From Acidimicrobiaceae bacterium (GTDB lineage Bacteria > Actinomycetota > Acidimicrobiia > Acidimicrobiales > UBA8592): 64,000 nucleotides of DNA. The translations under genes and the position numbers were made by a program. The notes below the pieces were generated by a model. It was not told the DNA's origin and did not search any database. It saw only the letters and a program-made list of their open reading frames with translations. The stretch spans positions 82,191 through 146,190 of the forward strand of contig JAHECR010000002.1 of NCBI GenBank assembly GCA_024641655.1, read 5' to 3'. This document shows positions 16,972-25,641 of the stretch, in pieces (the first letter of the stretch is position 1; each line of letters begins with the position of its first letter).

Positions 16972-17775
16972 TCAGCGGCCCTTCCACTCGGGCGGACGTC
17001 GCTCGGCGAACGCACGAGGTCCTTCTTTGGCGTCCTCGCTCGCGAAAACGGCGCGGCGCAGCTCACGGTTCGCCTCGGTCGCCGCGTGCTCACCCATAGA
17101 GAACGAGTCCCGGACGATCGCCTTCGAGTAGCGCACCGACAAAGGCGCGGCTTCGCAGATCTCCGCGGCGAGCTCGAGCGCTGCCTCGAGACAGGTGCCC
17201 GATGACACGACCCGGTTGATCAGGCCGAGCTCCAGCGCCCGCTCCGCGGAGATGGCCCTCCCCGTGAGAACCAGCTCCATCGCGATCGACGGCGGGATAC
17301 GACGCGGCAGGCGCTGCAGCCCCCCACCGTTGGCCACAATCCCCCGCCGGACCTCGGGCAGTCCGAACTGCGCGTGCTGGTCGGCGACGATCATGTCGGC
17401 GGCGAGGCAGATCTCGGTGCCCCCACCGAGTGCGAACCCGTTGACCGCAGCGATGACCGGCTTGGCGAAGCGCCGGCTCGTGATGCCGCCCCAGCCGCCG
17501 TAGTCGCGTCGGGGGGAACCGTCATCGGGCTGCGGAAGCCGTTCGGCAACGGCCTTGAGGTCCTGCCCGGCGCAGAACGCCTTGTCGCCTGCTCCGGTGA
17601 TGACGATGACCCACACCGCGTCATCGGCCTCCAGGACATCGAGCACATCGGCGATCGCAATGGTGAGCGCCACGTTGACGGCATTGCGCGCCTCGGGCCG
17701 GTTCAACGTGACCACGGCGGTGTGGTCGTGACGATCGATCAGGACCAGCGGCTCGCCGGCTTCGTTGGTGCTCAC
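16972..17775 (-). CDS. Enoyl-CoA hydratase/isomerase (crotonase), canonical
   Basis: 267 residues. Both catalytic glutamates are present: Glu121 in FALGGGTEICLAAD and Glu141 in FGLPEVRRGI. The oxyanion loop FCAGQDLKAV is also conserved, so true hydratase activity on 2-enoyl-CoA is plausible. This contrasts with the two crotonases at 30699-32443, which lack these residues. The GTG at 17775 sits 8 bases after TAGGGT, a leaderless-type start. Convergent with the phosphotransferase upstream and divergent from the CocE-type hydrolase. Confidence 0.9.
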   Translation of the reverse strand: MSTNEAGEPLVLIDRHDHTAVVTLNRPEARNAVNVALTIAIADVLDVLEADDAVWVIVITGAGDKAFCAGQDLKAVAERLPQPDDGSPRRDYGGWGGITSRRFAKPVIAAVNGFALGGGTEICLAADMIVADQHAQFGLPEVRRGIVANGGGLQRLPRRIPPSIAMELVLTGRAISAERALELGLINRVVSSGTCLEAALELAAEICEAAPLSVRYSKAIVRDSFSMGEHAATEANRELRRAVFASEDAKEGPRAFAERRPPEWKGR

Positions 17776-17783
17776 GATCGTCG

Positions 17784-17789
17784 ACCCTA
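17784..17789 (-). promoter_or_regulatory. Leaderless -10 hexamer TAGGGT
   Basis: TAGGGT on the minus strand lies 8 bases before the GTG start at 17775. No ribosome-binding site lies close to that GTG; the nearest GGGAG is too far upstream. Confidence 0.35.
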
Positions 17790-17905
17790 CTCCCGCTCCC
17801 CTCCCCGCGATCGCGTCTGTGCGCAGGCTCGCCGCTACACCCGGCACGTCCGGCTGCCGCACCGGTACTGTGCCGACCACGAGCACTGGAGAGGGACACG
17901 CGCCG

Positions 17906-19681
17906 ATGGCACCAGGGATCATTCGTGAGTCGCCGGTCTACGTGCCCATGCGCGACGGCGTGCGGCTCGCGGCCGACGTGTGGCGCCCCGACACCGACGA
18001 CCCGCTGCCGGTGCTCGTCGCCCGAACCCCCTACGACCGGCGCCTGCTCGCGCCGCGGCTCGGCGCCGAACAGCTGGCGCTCGACGGGTACGTGGTCGTG
18101 AGCCAGGACTGCAGGGGTCGCTTCGAGTCCGAGGGGGAGCACTGGCAACCCGTGGAGCTCGAAGGCGACGACGGCTACGACACCGTCGAATGGGCTGCCG
18201 CCCAGCCGTGGTCCAACGGCAAAGTCGCCATGTTCGGAGCGTCCTACGGCGGCTACGTGCAATGGCAGGCCGCCATCGCCCGACCACCCTCGCTCGTCGC
18301 CCTCCTGCCCGAATGCTGTGCCTCGGACTACTGGGACCCGGTCTGGGGGCCTGGAGGCGCCTTCCGAATCGCCAATCGGGTCGGCTGGACCTTGACGGTC
18401 GGGATGGAGGAAGCACGTCGCTTGGGCCTCGACGACCCGACGGTCGACGAGGTGCGGCGCCTCCAGGACACCGCGGGCGACGACATCGTCGCCCGCTCCG
18501 AAGCTGCGGCTCCCGTGGTCCAACGCCTGATGGAACACCGTCCGCTGCGCGACGTACCCGTCTTCGACGCCATCGCGCCCTGGTACCGCGGTTACTTCGA
18601 ACACTACCGACGCGACCATCCCCGCTGGCTCCGGTCGAACCCCCGCAGCCACTTCGCCGCCATCGACCACCCGGTCCTCCACGTCGGTGGCTGGTTCGAC
18701 GTGCAGGCATGGAGCACGATCGACGCGTACCTCGGCATGACCGAGGGCTCGGCGAGCGAACACAGCCGGGCGAACCAGTGGCTCATCATGGGTCCGTGGA
18801 CGCACTGGGGCATCGAGAGCGGTATCGTCGGCGACCTCGACTTCGGACCCGACGCCACGCTCGACATGACGACGCTGCGACGAGAGTGGTTCGGTCATTG
18901 GATGCACGGCCGCTCGACCGGGGTCCTCGACCGAGCCCGAGTGCGGATCTTCGTGATGGGGCCCAACATCTGGCGTGACGAACACGAGTGGCCGCTCGCG
19001 CGCACGTCGTGGACCCCGTGGTACGCCGCGCCCGACGGCGGTCTCTCCCCGACTCCGCCGCCGCCGAGCGCCGAACCCGACACGTTCGTGTTCGACCCGA
19101 ACGAGCCCGTGCCAACTCGCGGGGGGCGAATGCTGAGCGCCAGCGCCGGCGCTCGCGGCGGACCCGTCGAGCAGGGCGACCTGGCGCGGCGCGCCGATGT
19201 GGTGACCTACACCAGCGATCCGCTCCGCGACTCACTCGAGATCACCGGGCCCGTTCGCGTCGACCTCTGGGTGTCGACCACCGCACCCGACACCGACTTC
19301 ACCACCAAGCTCGTCGACGTCGGGCCCGATGGACGGTCCTACAACATCTGCGACGGCATCGTGCGTACCCGCACCGTGGCCGCCATCCCCCTCGAGCCAG
19401 GGGCGGTGTACGCCCTTCCCGTCGATCTGGGACCCACCTCGATCGTGCTGCCCGCCGGGCATCGCCTGCAGCTCCAGGTCTCGTCGAGCAGCTTCCCCAT
19501 GTGGGAGCCGAACGCCAACACGGGAGCTCCCGTCGGCTCCGACACCCTCGACGATCTCCGGACCGCTACGCAACGCGTCTTCCACGACCAAGCCCATCCG
19601 AGCCGTGTCGTGTTACCGGTGATCCCGGCGAGCTCGACTCTCGCCGGTTCGGCACGCGCCCGTGACGAGGCAATACCGTGA
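17906..19681 (+). CDS. CocE/NonD family hydrolase (X-Pro dipeptidyl-peptidase S15 fold)
   Basis: 591 residues, usual for cocaine-esterase-like enzymes, which hydrolyse acyl esters or amides. Serine nucleophile Ser113 in FGASYGGYVQW, acid Asp265 in VGGWFDVQAW and histidine His300 in GPWTHWG make up the triad. The C-terminal part has the beta-sandwich common to the family. No signal peptide, so cytosolic. The ATG at 17906 has GAGAGGG upstream. It starts a plus-strand run with an SDR (22-base gap) and a phosphoesterase. Confidence 0.9.
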   Translation: MAPGIIRESPVYVPMRDGVRLAADVWRPDTDDPLPVLVARTPYDRRLLAPRLGAEQLALDGYVVVSQDCRGRFESEGEHWQPVELEGDDGYDTVEWAAAQPWSNGKVAMFGASYGGYVQWQAAIARPPSLVALLPECCASDYWDPVWGPGGAFRIANRVGWTLTVGMEEARRLGLDDPTVDEVRRLQDTAGDDIVARSEAAAPVVQRLMEHRPLRDVPVFDAIAPWYRGYFEHYRRDHPRWLRSNPRSHFAAIDHPVLHVGGWFDVQAWSTIDAYLGMTEGSASEHSRANQWLIMGPWTHWGIESGIVGDLDFGPDATLDMTTLRREWFGHWMHGRSTGVLDRARVRIFVMGPNIWRDEHEWPLARTSWTPWYAAPDGGLSPTPPPPSAEPDTFVFDPNEPVPTRGGRMLSASAGARGGPVEQGDLARRADVVTYTSDPLRDSLEITGPVRVDLWVSTTAPDTDFTTKLVDVGPDGRSYNICDGIVRTRTVAAIPLEPGAVYALPVDLGPTSIVLPAGHRLQLQVSSSSFPMWEPNANTGAPVGSDTLDDLRTATQRVFHDQAHPSRVVLPVIPASSTLAGSARARDEAIP

Positions 19682-19703
19682 CAGGAGACGAAGGGGGCCC
19701 ACG

Positions 19704-20507
19704 ATGAACGCACTCGCAGGCAAGGTCGCGGTGGTGACCGGCGCCAGCCGGGGCATCGGCAAGCAGACCAGCCTCCTCCTCGCGGCCGAAGGAGCAACCG
19801 TCGTGCTCGCGGCGCGTACCGACGCGCCCCGCCCGGGCACGCCGGGCACCCTGGGCGAGACCGCCGACGCGATTCGCGCGGTCGGGCCCCAGCCGCTTGT
19901 CGTGCGCGCCGACCTGTCGGTGCCCGCTGACCTCGACCGGCTCGTCGATACGACGCTCGACACGCTGGGGCGTTGCGACATCCTCGTGAACAACGCCGGG
20001 TACACGGTGGGCCGCACCATCTACACCCTCGTGCCCGAGATCGGCCGCGAGCAGTGGGACAAGCTGTTCGCGATCAATGTCACCGCCCCGCTGATGCTCA
20101 TCCAAGGGTTCTGGGAGGCGTTGCAAGCTGCCGACGGTGGCGTCGTCGTCAACATCTCGTCGGGTGCAGCGGAGCTCTCCGACGAGCTCGCCGCCCCCGC
20201 CGGCCATGACTTTCCCGAAAACGGGCCCGCGTATGGGGCCAGCAAGGCGGCCCTCAACCGCATGACCAACGTCATTGCGCGCCATGGCCTCGCCGACCGC
20301 ATCGCACTCATCGCTATGAAGCCGGGCTACGTCATGACCGAGACCATGGCCGCCACGTTCGCCCGACAAGGGATCGAGGACAGCACGGCGATCGACGCAG
20401 CGATACCCGCCAAGGCCGTGCATCACCTCTGCACCTGCGCTGACCCGATGCAGTACAGCGGACAGGTGATCGACGGGCCGGCGCTGGTGGAGGCACTCGG
20501 CCTGTGA
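19704..20507 (+). CDS. Short-chain dehydrogenase/reductase
   Basis: 267 residues. Rossmann motif TGASRGIG (12-19), NNAG (97-100), NISSG with catalytic serine near 152, and the YGASK pair Tyr177/Lys181. The start after AAGGGGG fits. It oxidises or reduces an alcohol/carbonyl with NAD(P); the substrate is unknown. A long insertion between strand beta5 and the catalytic tyrosine (AAELSDELAAPAGHDFPENG) is unusual for classical SDRs. It overlaps the next gene by GTGA. Confidence 0.88.
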   Translation: MNALAGKVAVVTGASRGIGKQTSLLLAAEGATVVLAARTDAPRPGTPGTLGETADAIRAVGPQPLVVRADLSVPADLDRLVDTTLDTLGRCDILVNNAGYTVGRTIYTLVPEIGREQWDKLFAINVTAPLMLIQGFWEALQAADGGVVVNISSGAAELSDELAAPAGHDFPENGPAYGASKAALNRMTNVIARHGLADRIALIAMKPGYVMTETMAATFARQGIEDSTAIDAAIPAKAVHHLCTCADPMQYSGQVIDGPALVEALGL

Positions 20508-21097
20508 GGATCGGCATCGTCTCCGACGTCCACTGCAACATCGCCGGCCTTCGGCGCGCCGTCGATCTCATGGGTGACGTCGACGAGCTCCTGTGCCTGG
20601 GCGACAGCGTGTACGAGTTCCGGTTCTCCAACGACGTCGTGGGGTACCTCCGAGACCGGGAGGCGCAGGTCATTCTCGGCAACCACGACGAGGTGCTGCT
20701 GGGACACCACGGGGAGCGGGCGCGCGCACGCGAGGGCGTCGACGCGACCCTCGTGTCGTGGCTCGGCGCGCAACCGCACCACCGCAGCCTCACCATCGGC
20801 GGGGTGCGGATCGTGATGGTGCACTCGACGCCGTTCGAGCCCTATGGGACCTACGTCACGGCGCGCAGCGCCGAGCTGGCGCGATTCGGAGACGTCGACG
20901 CGGATGTCGTGCTCTACGGGCACACACACCAGCAGCTCGTGCACCAGCTCGGTGACGTCCTTGTCGTCAATCCCGGTTCCGCCGGCGACGGGCGCGACCC
21001 GCGCAACGGTCGTCAACTGAGCTTCGCCGTCTTCGACACCGACTCGCGCACGGCGACGGTCACCGATTTCGCCGATCCGACTCGGCCGAGCGGATAG
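20504..21097 (+). CDS. Metallophosphoesterase (YfcE/MJ0936-like)
   Basis: 197 residues. Two-metal phosphoesterase motifs in order: SDVHCN, CLGDSVYE, GNHDEV, MVHSTP and YGHTHQQ. Size matches the small YfcE-like phosphodiesterases. The GTG start overlaps the SDR stop. Physiological substrate unknown. Confidence 0.88.
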   Translation: MRIGIVSDVHCNIAGLRRAVDLMGDVDELLCLGDSVYEFRFSNDVVGYLRDREAQVILGNHDEVLLGHHGERARAREGVDATLVSWLGAQPHHRSLTIGGVRIVMVHSTPFEPYGTYVTARSAELARFGDVDADVVLYGHTHQQLVHQLGDVLVVNPGSAGDGRDPRNGRQLSFAVFDTDSRTATVTDFADPTRPSG

Positions 21098-21192
21098 ACC
21101 CATCCCGGCACGTCAGTTGGGGGCCCACCCTGTCGTTCCACCCCGGTTTCAGGGCCGTGTCGGCACCGGCCCAGGGCCTGGCTTAGGACCCC

Positions 21193-21224
21193 TTGCATTG
21201 TCATGTTAGGTATGCTTATCTATC
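21193..21224 (+). promoter_or_regulatory. Promoter with DtxR/IdeR-like iron box ahead of the iron permease
   Basis: TTGCAT (21193-21198) could be the -35 and TATCTA (21217-21222) the -10, 18 bases apart. The imperfect palindrome GTTAGGTATGCTTATCTATC at 21205-21224 (14 of 20 positions symmetric) covers the -10, and its left half TTAGGT matches the IdeR/DtxR consensus. The ATG follows at 21228 with no ribosome site, so the mRNA may be leaderless. Iron repression is inferred from the box and the gene product. Confidence 0.5.
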
Positions 21225-21227
21225 GCA

Positions 21228-22121
21228 ATGGGATCAAGCCTGCTCATCACCTTGCGCGAGGGACTCGAGATCGCTCTCGTGCTCGCAATCATCGTCGCCT
21301 ACCTGCAGAAGACCGGACGCGGTGACCGTCTCTCCGCGGTGTGGGCTGGTGCCGGCCTCGCCGCAGCAGCGTGCATCGTCGCGGGACTGGCGTTCCACCG
21401 ACTCGTCGGCGAATTCGAGGGGAAATCCGAGCAACTGATCGAGGGAAGCCTCGCCATCGCCGCCGCTGCCGTGCTGACCTGGATGATCTTCTGGATGCGC
21501 GGCCACAGCCGAGGCATCGCCTCCACGCTGCACTCCCGCATCGACGAGGCCATCGATCGTTCCTTCGTCGCGCTGGCGATCGTCGCCTTCGTCGCCGTTG
21601 CCCGGGAAGGCTTCGAGACGGTGTTGTTCCTCCTCGGCTCGGAGACCGCCAGCAACTCAGGGACCGAGGTGGTCGTCGGGGGCGCCATCGGTCTGGTGAT
21701 CTCAGCGGTGCTCGGCGTGCTGTTCTATCTCGGCAGCGACCGCATCGACCTCCGCAAGTTCTTCAACGTGACCGGTCTGCTGCTGATCTTGTTCGCTGCC
21801 GGACTCGCCGCCAAGAGCGTCCACGAGTTCCGCGAGCTGTTCGAGCTCGAGGGCGGCTGGTACAGCGAGCCCGTGTGGGAGATCACCAGCGGACCGCTCG
21901 CCACGGGCTGGACCTACGACTTCCTCAAGGGCCTCTTCGGATGGAGCAGTGACCCCGAGCGGATCCGGGTCGTGACGTACTTTGCCTTCCTGATCCCCGC
22001 CCTCCGCTTCTACTACCGCAAGCCGGCGCCGTCGACGGCCTCCCCCACGGCCATCGACACCGCACCGTCGCCGGAGACCATCACCGTCGCCGCCGAGACC
22101 GCGTCAGCCGGCCAGCGCTGA
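21228..22121 (+). CDS. FTR1/EfeU-type iron permease
   Basis: 297 residues, about seven hydrophobic segments, integral membrane protein. Both REXXE iron-binding motifs are intact: REGLE at 10-14 and REGFE at 126-130. Usual EfeU length. No EfeO, EfeB or multicopper oxidase gene follows, so it is an orphan permease here. The short charged C-terminal tail is rich in Pro/Thr/Ser. An iron-box-like palindrome overlaps its promoter. Confidence 0.92.
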   Translation: MGSSLLITLREGLEIALVLAIIVAYLQKTGRGDRLSAVWAGAGLAAAACIVAGLAFHRLVGEFEGKSEQLIEGSLAIAAAAVLTWMIFWMRGHSRGIASTLHSRIDEAIDRSFVALAIVAFVAVAREGFETVLFLLGSETASNSGTEVVVGGAIGLVISAVLGVLFYLGSDRIDLRKFFNVTGLLLILFAAGLAAKSVHEFRELFELEGGWYSEPVWEITSGPLATGWTYDFLKGLFGWSSDPERIRVVTYFAFLIPALRFYYRKPAPSTASPTAIDTAPSPETITVAAETASAGQR

Positions 22122-22163
22122 CCTCCCCGGCGGAGCGCTGATGGCCCCCATTGATCGCTGCGC

Positions 22164-22769
22164 TCAGGCCGGCCGGGGCATCTGGAACTGGTCGCGGGTG
22201 CGGGAGTAGCCGTTGCCCGCGTGTCGTCCAATTGCCGCGAGCGCGGTTTGGTCGATCCGAGTGCCGTCGAGGATGGCTTCGCTGACGTGGATCGCGACGG
22301 CCTCGCCGATCACCAGGCTGTTGCCGTCGTCGCGATCGCCGATCTCGACGATGTCGAGGACCCGGCACTCGAAGTTGGCCTTGCACTCGGCGACCATCGG
22401 CACGCGCACCCGGTCACCGACGACGGCGGTGAGCCCGGCCAACGCGAACTCGTCGACCTGGGGGTCGACGCTGGCCGACGTGGCGTTCATCGCCTCGGCA
22501 ACGTCCTCGGTGACCACGTTGATGGTGAACTCCGGGACGGCCCGGACGTTGGCAAGGGTGTCTCGTCGACCGCTGCGTCCCGGTGAGAACACGAACGTCG
22601 GGGGGTTGCCCGACACCACGTTGAAGAACGAGTACGGCGCCAGATTCGCCACGCCGTCGTGGGAGAGCGTCCCGATCCAGCCGATGGGCCGGGGCACGAT
22701 CAGACCGGTCGCGAGCTTGTATGCGTCGCGCCCGACGAGCTCGTCGACGTTGAACGTCCGCTTGTCCAT
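22164..22769 (-). CDS. Flavin reductase-like (FMN-binding split-barrel) protein
   Basis: 201 residues. LIVPRPIGWIGTLSHDGVANLAPYS and NPPTFVFSPGR are typical of the flavin-reductase-like domain, which binds FMN and either reduces it or handles a nitrogen/carbonyl substrate. No partner oxygenase is adjacent. Next upstream on the same strand is an NTF2-like gene, 36 bases away. The ATG is preceded by TACCGT-N7, suggesting its own leaderless start. Confidence 0.85.
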   Translation of the reverse strand: MDKRTFNVDELVGRDAYKLATGLIVPRPIGWIGTLSHDGVANLAPYSFFNVVSGNPPTFVFSPGRSGRRDTLANVRAVPEFTINVVTEDVAEAMNATSASVDPQVDEFALAGLTAVVGDRVRVPMVAECKANFECRVLDIVEIGDRDDGNSLVIGEAVAIHVSEAILDGTRIDQTALAAIGRHAGNGYSRTRDQFQMPRPA

Positions 22770-22776
22770 CGCGGTG

Positions 22777-22782
22777 ACGGTA
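22777..22782 (-). promoter_or_regulatory. Leaderless -10 hexamer TACCGT
   Basis: TACCGT on the minus strand ends exactly 7 bases before the ATG at 22769, which lacks a ribosome-binding site. Confidence 0.4.
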
Positions 22783-22805
22783 TCGCCGGCGACGGCCCCA
22801 CTTGG

Positions 22806-23228
22806 TCACGACCAGGTGAAATCGACGAAGCGCCGGTGCAGCTTCCACCCGTCGGGCGTGCGACGGAACTCGTCGTGGTACTGCCCCATGACCGACAACG
22901 TCGGCGTCGTGTCGGCGTCGTGGTAGGCCTGGATGTAGGACTTCACTTGCGCGGTGTCGTCGTCGTCGAAGCCGACCACGGTCATCGCGAGGAAGTGCGC
23001 GACCTTCGTGCCCGGTCCCATCGTGCCCGCCTCGCGGCGGGCAACGGCTCCCTCACGGATGGCGGCGTGGCCGCGACGGACGTCGCCGCGCATCTCCCAT
23101 TCGGCATCCTCGGTGAAACACGAGACGTAGGCGTCGAGGCCGTCGATGTCGGTGTTGTCGGCATGCCACGCCAACTCGGCGAGGACGTTCCGGATCGCGA
23201 GCTCGTCAGCGGTGCGGTCGTTGCTCAT
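22806..23228 (-). CDS. SnoaL/NTF2-like family protein
   Basis: 140 residues. Helix-rich start (DELAIRNVLAELAWHADNTDID), then YVSCFTEDAEWEM and a C-terminal strand WKLHRRFVDFTW give the cone-shaped NTF2-like fold (SnoaL_4 type). Members are small hydrolases, isomerases or dehydratases, and some are non-catalytic. Its ATG overlaps by ATGA the stop of a decayed amidohydrolase end, so it was once the second gene of an operon. Confidence 0.78.
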   Translation of the reverse strand: MSNDRTADELAIRNVLAELAWHADNTDIDGLDAYVSCFTEDAEWEMRGDVRRGHAAIREGAVARREAGTMGPGTKVAHFLAMTVVGFDDDDTAQVKSYIQAYHDADTTPTLSVMGQYHDEFRRTPDGWKLHRRFVDFTWS

Positions 23229-23400
23229 GCGGGTGTGAACTCCAGTCCGAGAAGGTCGATGGCGTTGTTGCGGGCCGACTCAGTCCGTTCACGAACCCGA
23301 CGACCGCTGCGGTCTCGTCGGCGGTGGGCGGCTCGCGGCGCCGGGACAGACGGGCGGTCTCCACGCCGGCACCGTAGGCCCGGCCTCGACCTGCGTCAAC
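23225..23400 (-). pseudogene. Decayed C-terminal end of an amidohydrolase-like gene, with a frameshift
   Basis: The last codons read ESARNNAIDLLGLEFTPA and stop at 23225, overlapping the NTF2-like start. That ending resembles amidohydrolase C-termini such as MRDNALDLLEPA of the neighbouring gene at 23495. Upstream, the coding-like text with G/C third positions moves to another frame (TADETAAVVGFVNGL), so about one base is missing near 23278-23283. No N-terminal part remains before the divergent gene at 23495. It could instead be an unrelated small ORF. Confidence 0.35.
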
Positions 23401-23494
23401 GCGGTGCAGGTGGGCGTTCGAGTTGCAGCCGCTCGGGCTTCCCGCGGCGCGAGTCGTTGCCGTAGGCTGGACCAACCGAACAGGGGGAGCCACC

Positions 23495-24700
23495 GTGTCC
23501 GACCTCGCCGACTACGAGTACGTCGACGCCGACAACCACTTCTACGAAGCGCCCGACGCGTTCTACCGCCACGGCAACGAGCGGGTGAAGCGCTTCGTGC
23601 AGTGGGTGGAGCAGGGCAAGAAGAAGTTCCTCCTCTTCGGCGGCGCGCACGCACCGGGCAACGCCAACCCCACGTTCAATCCCGTCGCGAAACCGGGGGC
23701 TTTCCACGAGACGCTCAGGGCCCTCGCGGAGGGCCGCGAGCCCGAAGGGCCGCGCTACGGCGAGCTCGCGCCCCTCGACCGTGCGTTCATGTACCGCGAC
23801 GAGCGGCTCATGGCCATGGAGGAGCAGAACCTCGCCAAGATGATGATCTACCCGACCATCGGCTACAGCTGCGAGCACATGTTCGTGAACGACTGGGACC
23901 TGCTGTACGACTTCTTCCACGCGTACAACGCGTGGATCAACGACGATTGGGGCTTCAACTACGAGGGCAGGATCTACGCACCGCCGATGATCCCCATGGC
24001 CGACGTGCACCGGTCGCTCGACGAGCTGGAGTGGGCCATCGACAGCGGCGCCCGCATCATCACGATGACCCCGGGCCCCTGGTACGGACGGTCACCGGCG
24101 GACTCGTACTTCGACCCGTTCTGGAAGCGGGTCAACGACGAGAAGTTGGCGGTGATCTTCCATGCCTACGGCGGCATCCCGGCCGCCTACAAGGACTTCT
24201 ACCAGCGCGAGTGGGCCAAGCCCCCCGTCACCAACGACGCCCACGCCATGATGCTGCGCGGCGCCATCCTGCCATACCACCGCCCCGTCATGGACTCCAT
24301 GATGGCCATGACCCTCGGTGGGCTGTTCAACCGGTTCCCCAACGTGCGCGTTGCCAGCATCGAGGTCGGCGCCGCGTGGGTCGGCTACTGCATGCACGAG
24401 CTCGACCACGCCGGCTCCAACCTCGTGGAACGCCGCGTCACCACCTTCGACGGTGAGCTCGTCGGCCGCCCCTCGGACGTCTTCAAGCAGCACTGCTACG
24501 TTGCCCCGTTCCCCGAGGAGGACGTGGTCGAGCTGGCCGGCCTCATCGGCGCCGACCGGGTGCTGTTCGGCTCGGACTGGCCCCACCCCGAAGGCGTCGC
24601 CAACCCTGCCGACTTCCGGAAGTTCACCACGGGTCTGCCCGAGGCGGAGCAGAAGCTGATCATGCGCGACAACGCGCTGGACCTGCTCGAACCTGCCTGA
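23495..24700 (+). CDS. Amidohydrolase family protein (COG2159, ACMSD-like TIM barrel), copy 1
   Basis: 401 residues. The metal motif DADNHFYE (Asp11, Asp13, His15), a central histidine in VIFHAYGG, and the C-terminal catalytic aspartate Asp361 in FGSDWPHPEG define the family: decarboxylases or hydrolases of ring-derived acids. GTG start after GGGGGAG. Similar proteins lie at 54031, 55340 and 58500; the DADNH and SD[FW]PHPEG texts are closest to 55340. Substrate unknown. Confidence 0.87.
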   Translation: MSDLADYEYVDADNHFYEAPDAFYRHGNERVKRFVQWVEQGKKKFLLFGGAHAPGNANPTFNPVAKPGAFHETLRALAEGREPEGPRYGELAPLDRAFMYRDERLMAMEEQNLAKMMIYPTIGYSCEHMFVNDWDLLYDFFHAYNAWINDDWGFNYEGRIYAPPMIPMADVHRSLDELEWAIDSGARIITMTPGPWYGRSPADSYFDPFWKRVNDEKLAVIFHAYGGIPAAYKDFYQREWAKPPVTNDAHAMMLRGAILPYHRPVMDSMMAMTLGGLFNRFPNVRVASIEVGAAWVGYCMHELDHAGSNLVERRVTTFDGELVGRPSDVFKQHCYVAPFPEEDVVELAGLIGADRVLFGSDWPHPEGVANPADFRKFTTGLPEAEQKLIMRDNALDLLEPA

Positions 24701-24701
24701 A

Positions 24702-24730
24702 CGCCCCGGCGGCGCGCCGCCGACGGGGCG
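24702..24730. terminator. Strong GC hairpin between convergent genes
   Basis: CGCCCC (24702-24707) pairs with GGGGCG (24725-24730) around the perfect 14-bp palindrome GGCGGCGCGCCGCC, with a 3-base bulge. It fills the 36-base gap between convergent stops, so a bidirectional terminator is likely. Confidence 0.55.
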
Positions 24731-24736
24731 AGACCG

Positions 24737-25591
24737 TCAGCGGACAGGCTTGTGGCAGACGATCTCGACGGGCGCCAGGACCCCCGCGTCGAGGGCCGCG
24801 ACCATGTTCGCGATCTTCTCCGGCGCCTGAGGGCCGAGGATCAGCTGCAAGCCGAGCGGGGCCGGCGCGCCACGCGCGGCCCCGAGCGACGCGAAGACGG
24901 CGCTCGCGAACGCGCGCCGGTCGCGGATCGTCACGATCTCGAAGCCTGCCGCCTCGAGCCCTCGCCGGTACTCGGCCACCTCGCCGAGGAAGCTCGAGGT
25001 CGCGTCGCCGGCCCACGGAACCGGGAATCCGTGCTCACCCGGCGACACCTGCATGATGTCGTAGAGGCCGAATCGACCACCTGGAGCGACGACCCGGCTC
25101 ACCTCTACGAACAGTGCGGCCTTGTCGGCGATGTTCATCCCGACATGCAGCTGGGTCGCGACCTCGAAACTCGCGTCCTCGAAGGGCAAGTCGAGCGCGC
25201 TCGCCACCTCGTAGCGGACGCGATCATCCAACCCGGTCCACGCAGTGAGCGTGCGGGCGACGGCGACGAACGCCGGGCTGATGTCGATACCGGTCACGGA
25301 GCACCCCGTCGTGGCCGCAAGGAACCGCGCGGTGCCCCCGATACCGCAACCGATGTCGAGCACCGCGGCCCCGCGGCCCAGGTTCAGTCGGGCGCACAGC
25401 TCGGCGGTGGCCACCGGTCCCCCGATGTGGAATTCGTCGACCGGGCCGAGCTCGTCGACGGTCACCGTTTCGGGCGACTTCCCGCTCTCGATGATCGCTG
25501 CTTCGATCGCCCCCAGGAGCCCCTGACCGGCGTAGTGATCGACGACGGCGTCGATGACGCGTCCCGCGTCGGGCTGGGCGGCGTGGTCCAT
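24737..25591 (-). CDS. SAM-dependent methyltransferase (class I)
   Basis: 284 residues. Motif I VLDIGCGIGG (77-86), then GIDISPAFVAVAR and LYDIMQVSPGEHGFPVPW. The fold and text resemble the small-molecule N- or C-methyltransferases of the sarcosine/ubiquinone type; the acceptor is unknown. The ATG at 25591 is 8 bases after TAGTGT (leaderless). A GTG 12 bases upstream is an alternative. Divergent from a beta-hydroxyacid dehydrogenase. Confidence 0.83.
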   Translation of the reverse strand: MDHAAQPDAGRVIDAVVDHYAGQGLLGAIEAAIIESGKSPETVTVDELGPVDEFHIGGPVATAELCARLNLGRGAAVLDIGCGIGGTARFLAATTGCSVTGIDISPAFVAVARTLTAWTGLDDRVRYEVASALDLPFEDASFEVATQLHVGMNIADKAALFVEVSRVVAPGGRFGLYDIMQVSPGEHGFPVPWAGDATSSFLGEVAEYRRGLEAAGFEIVTIRDRRAFASAVFASLGAARGAPAPLGLQLILGPQAPEKIANMVAALDAGVLAPVEIVCHKPVR

Positions 25592-25599
25592 CGAGAGCG

Positions 25600-25605
25600 A
25601 CACTA
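25600..25605 (-). promoter_or_regulatory. Leaderless -10 hexamer TAGTGT
   Basis: TAGTGT on the minus strand lies 8 bases ahead of the ATG at 25591. The gap to the divergent gene is only 50 bases. Confidence 0.35.
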
Positions 25606-25641
25606 GCGGCGCGCGACGGACGCGACGCGGGAGGTCGAGCA

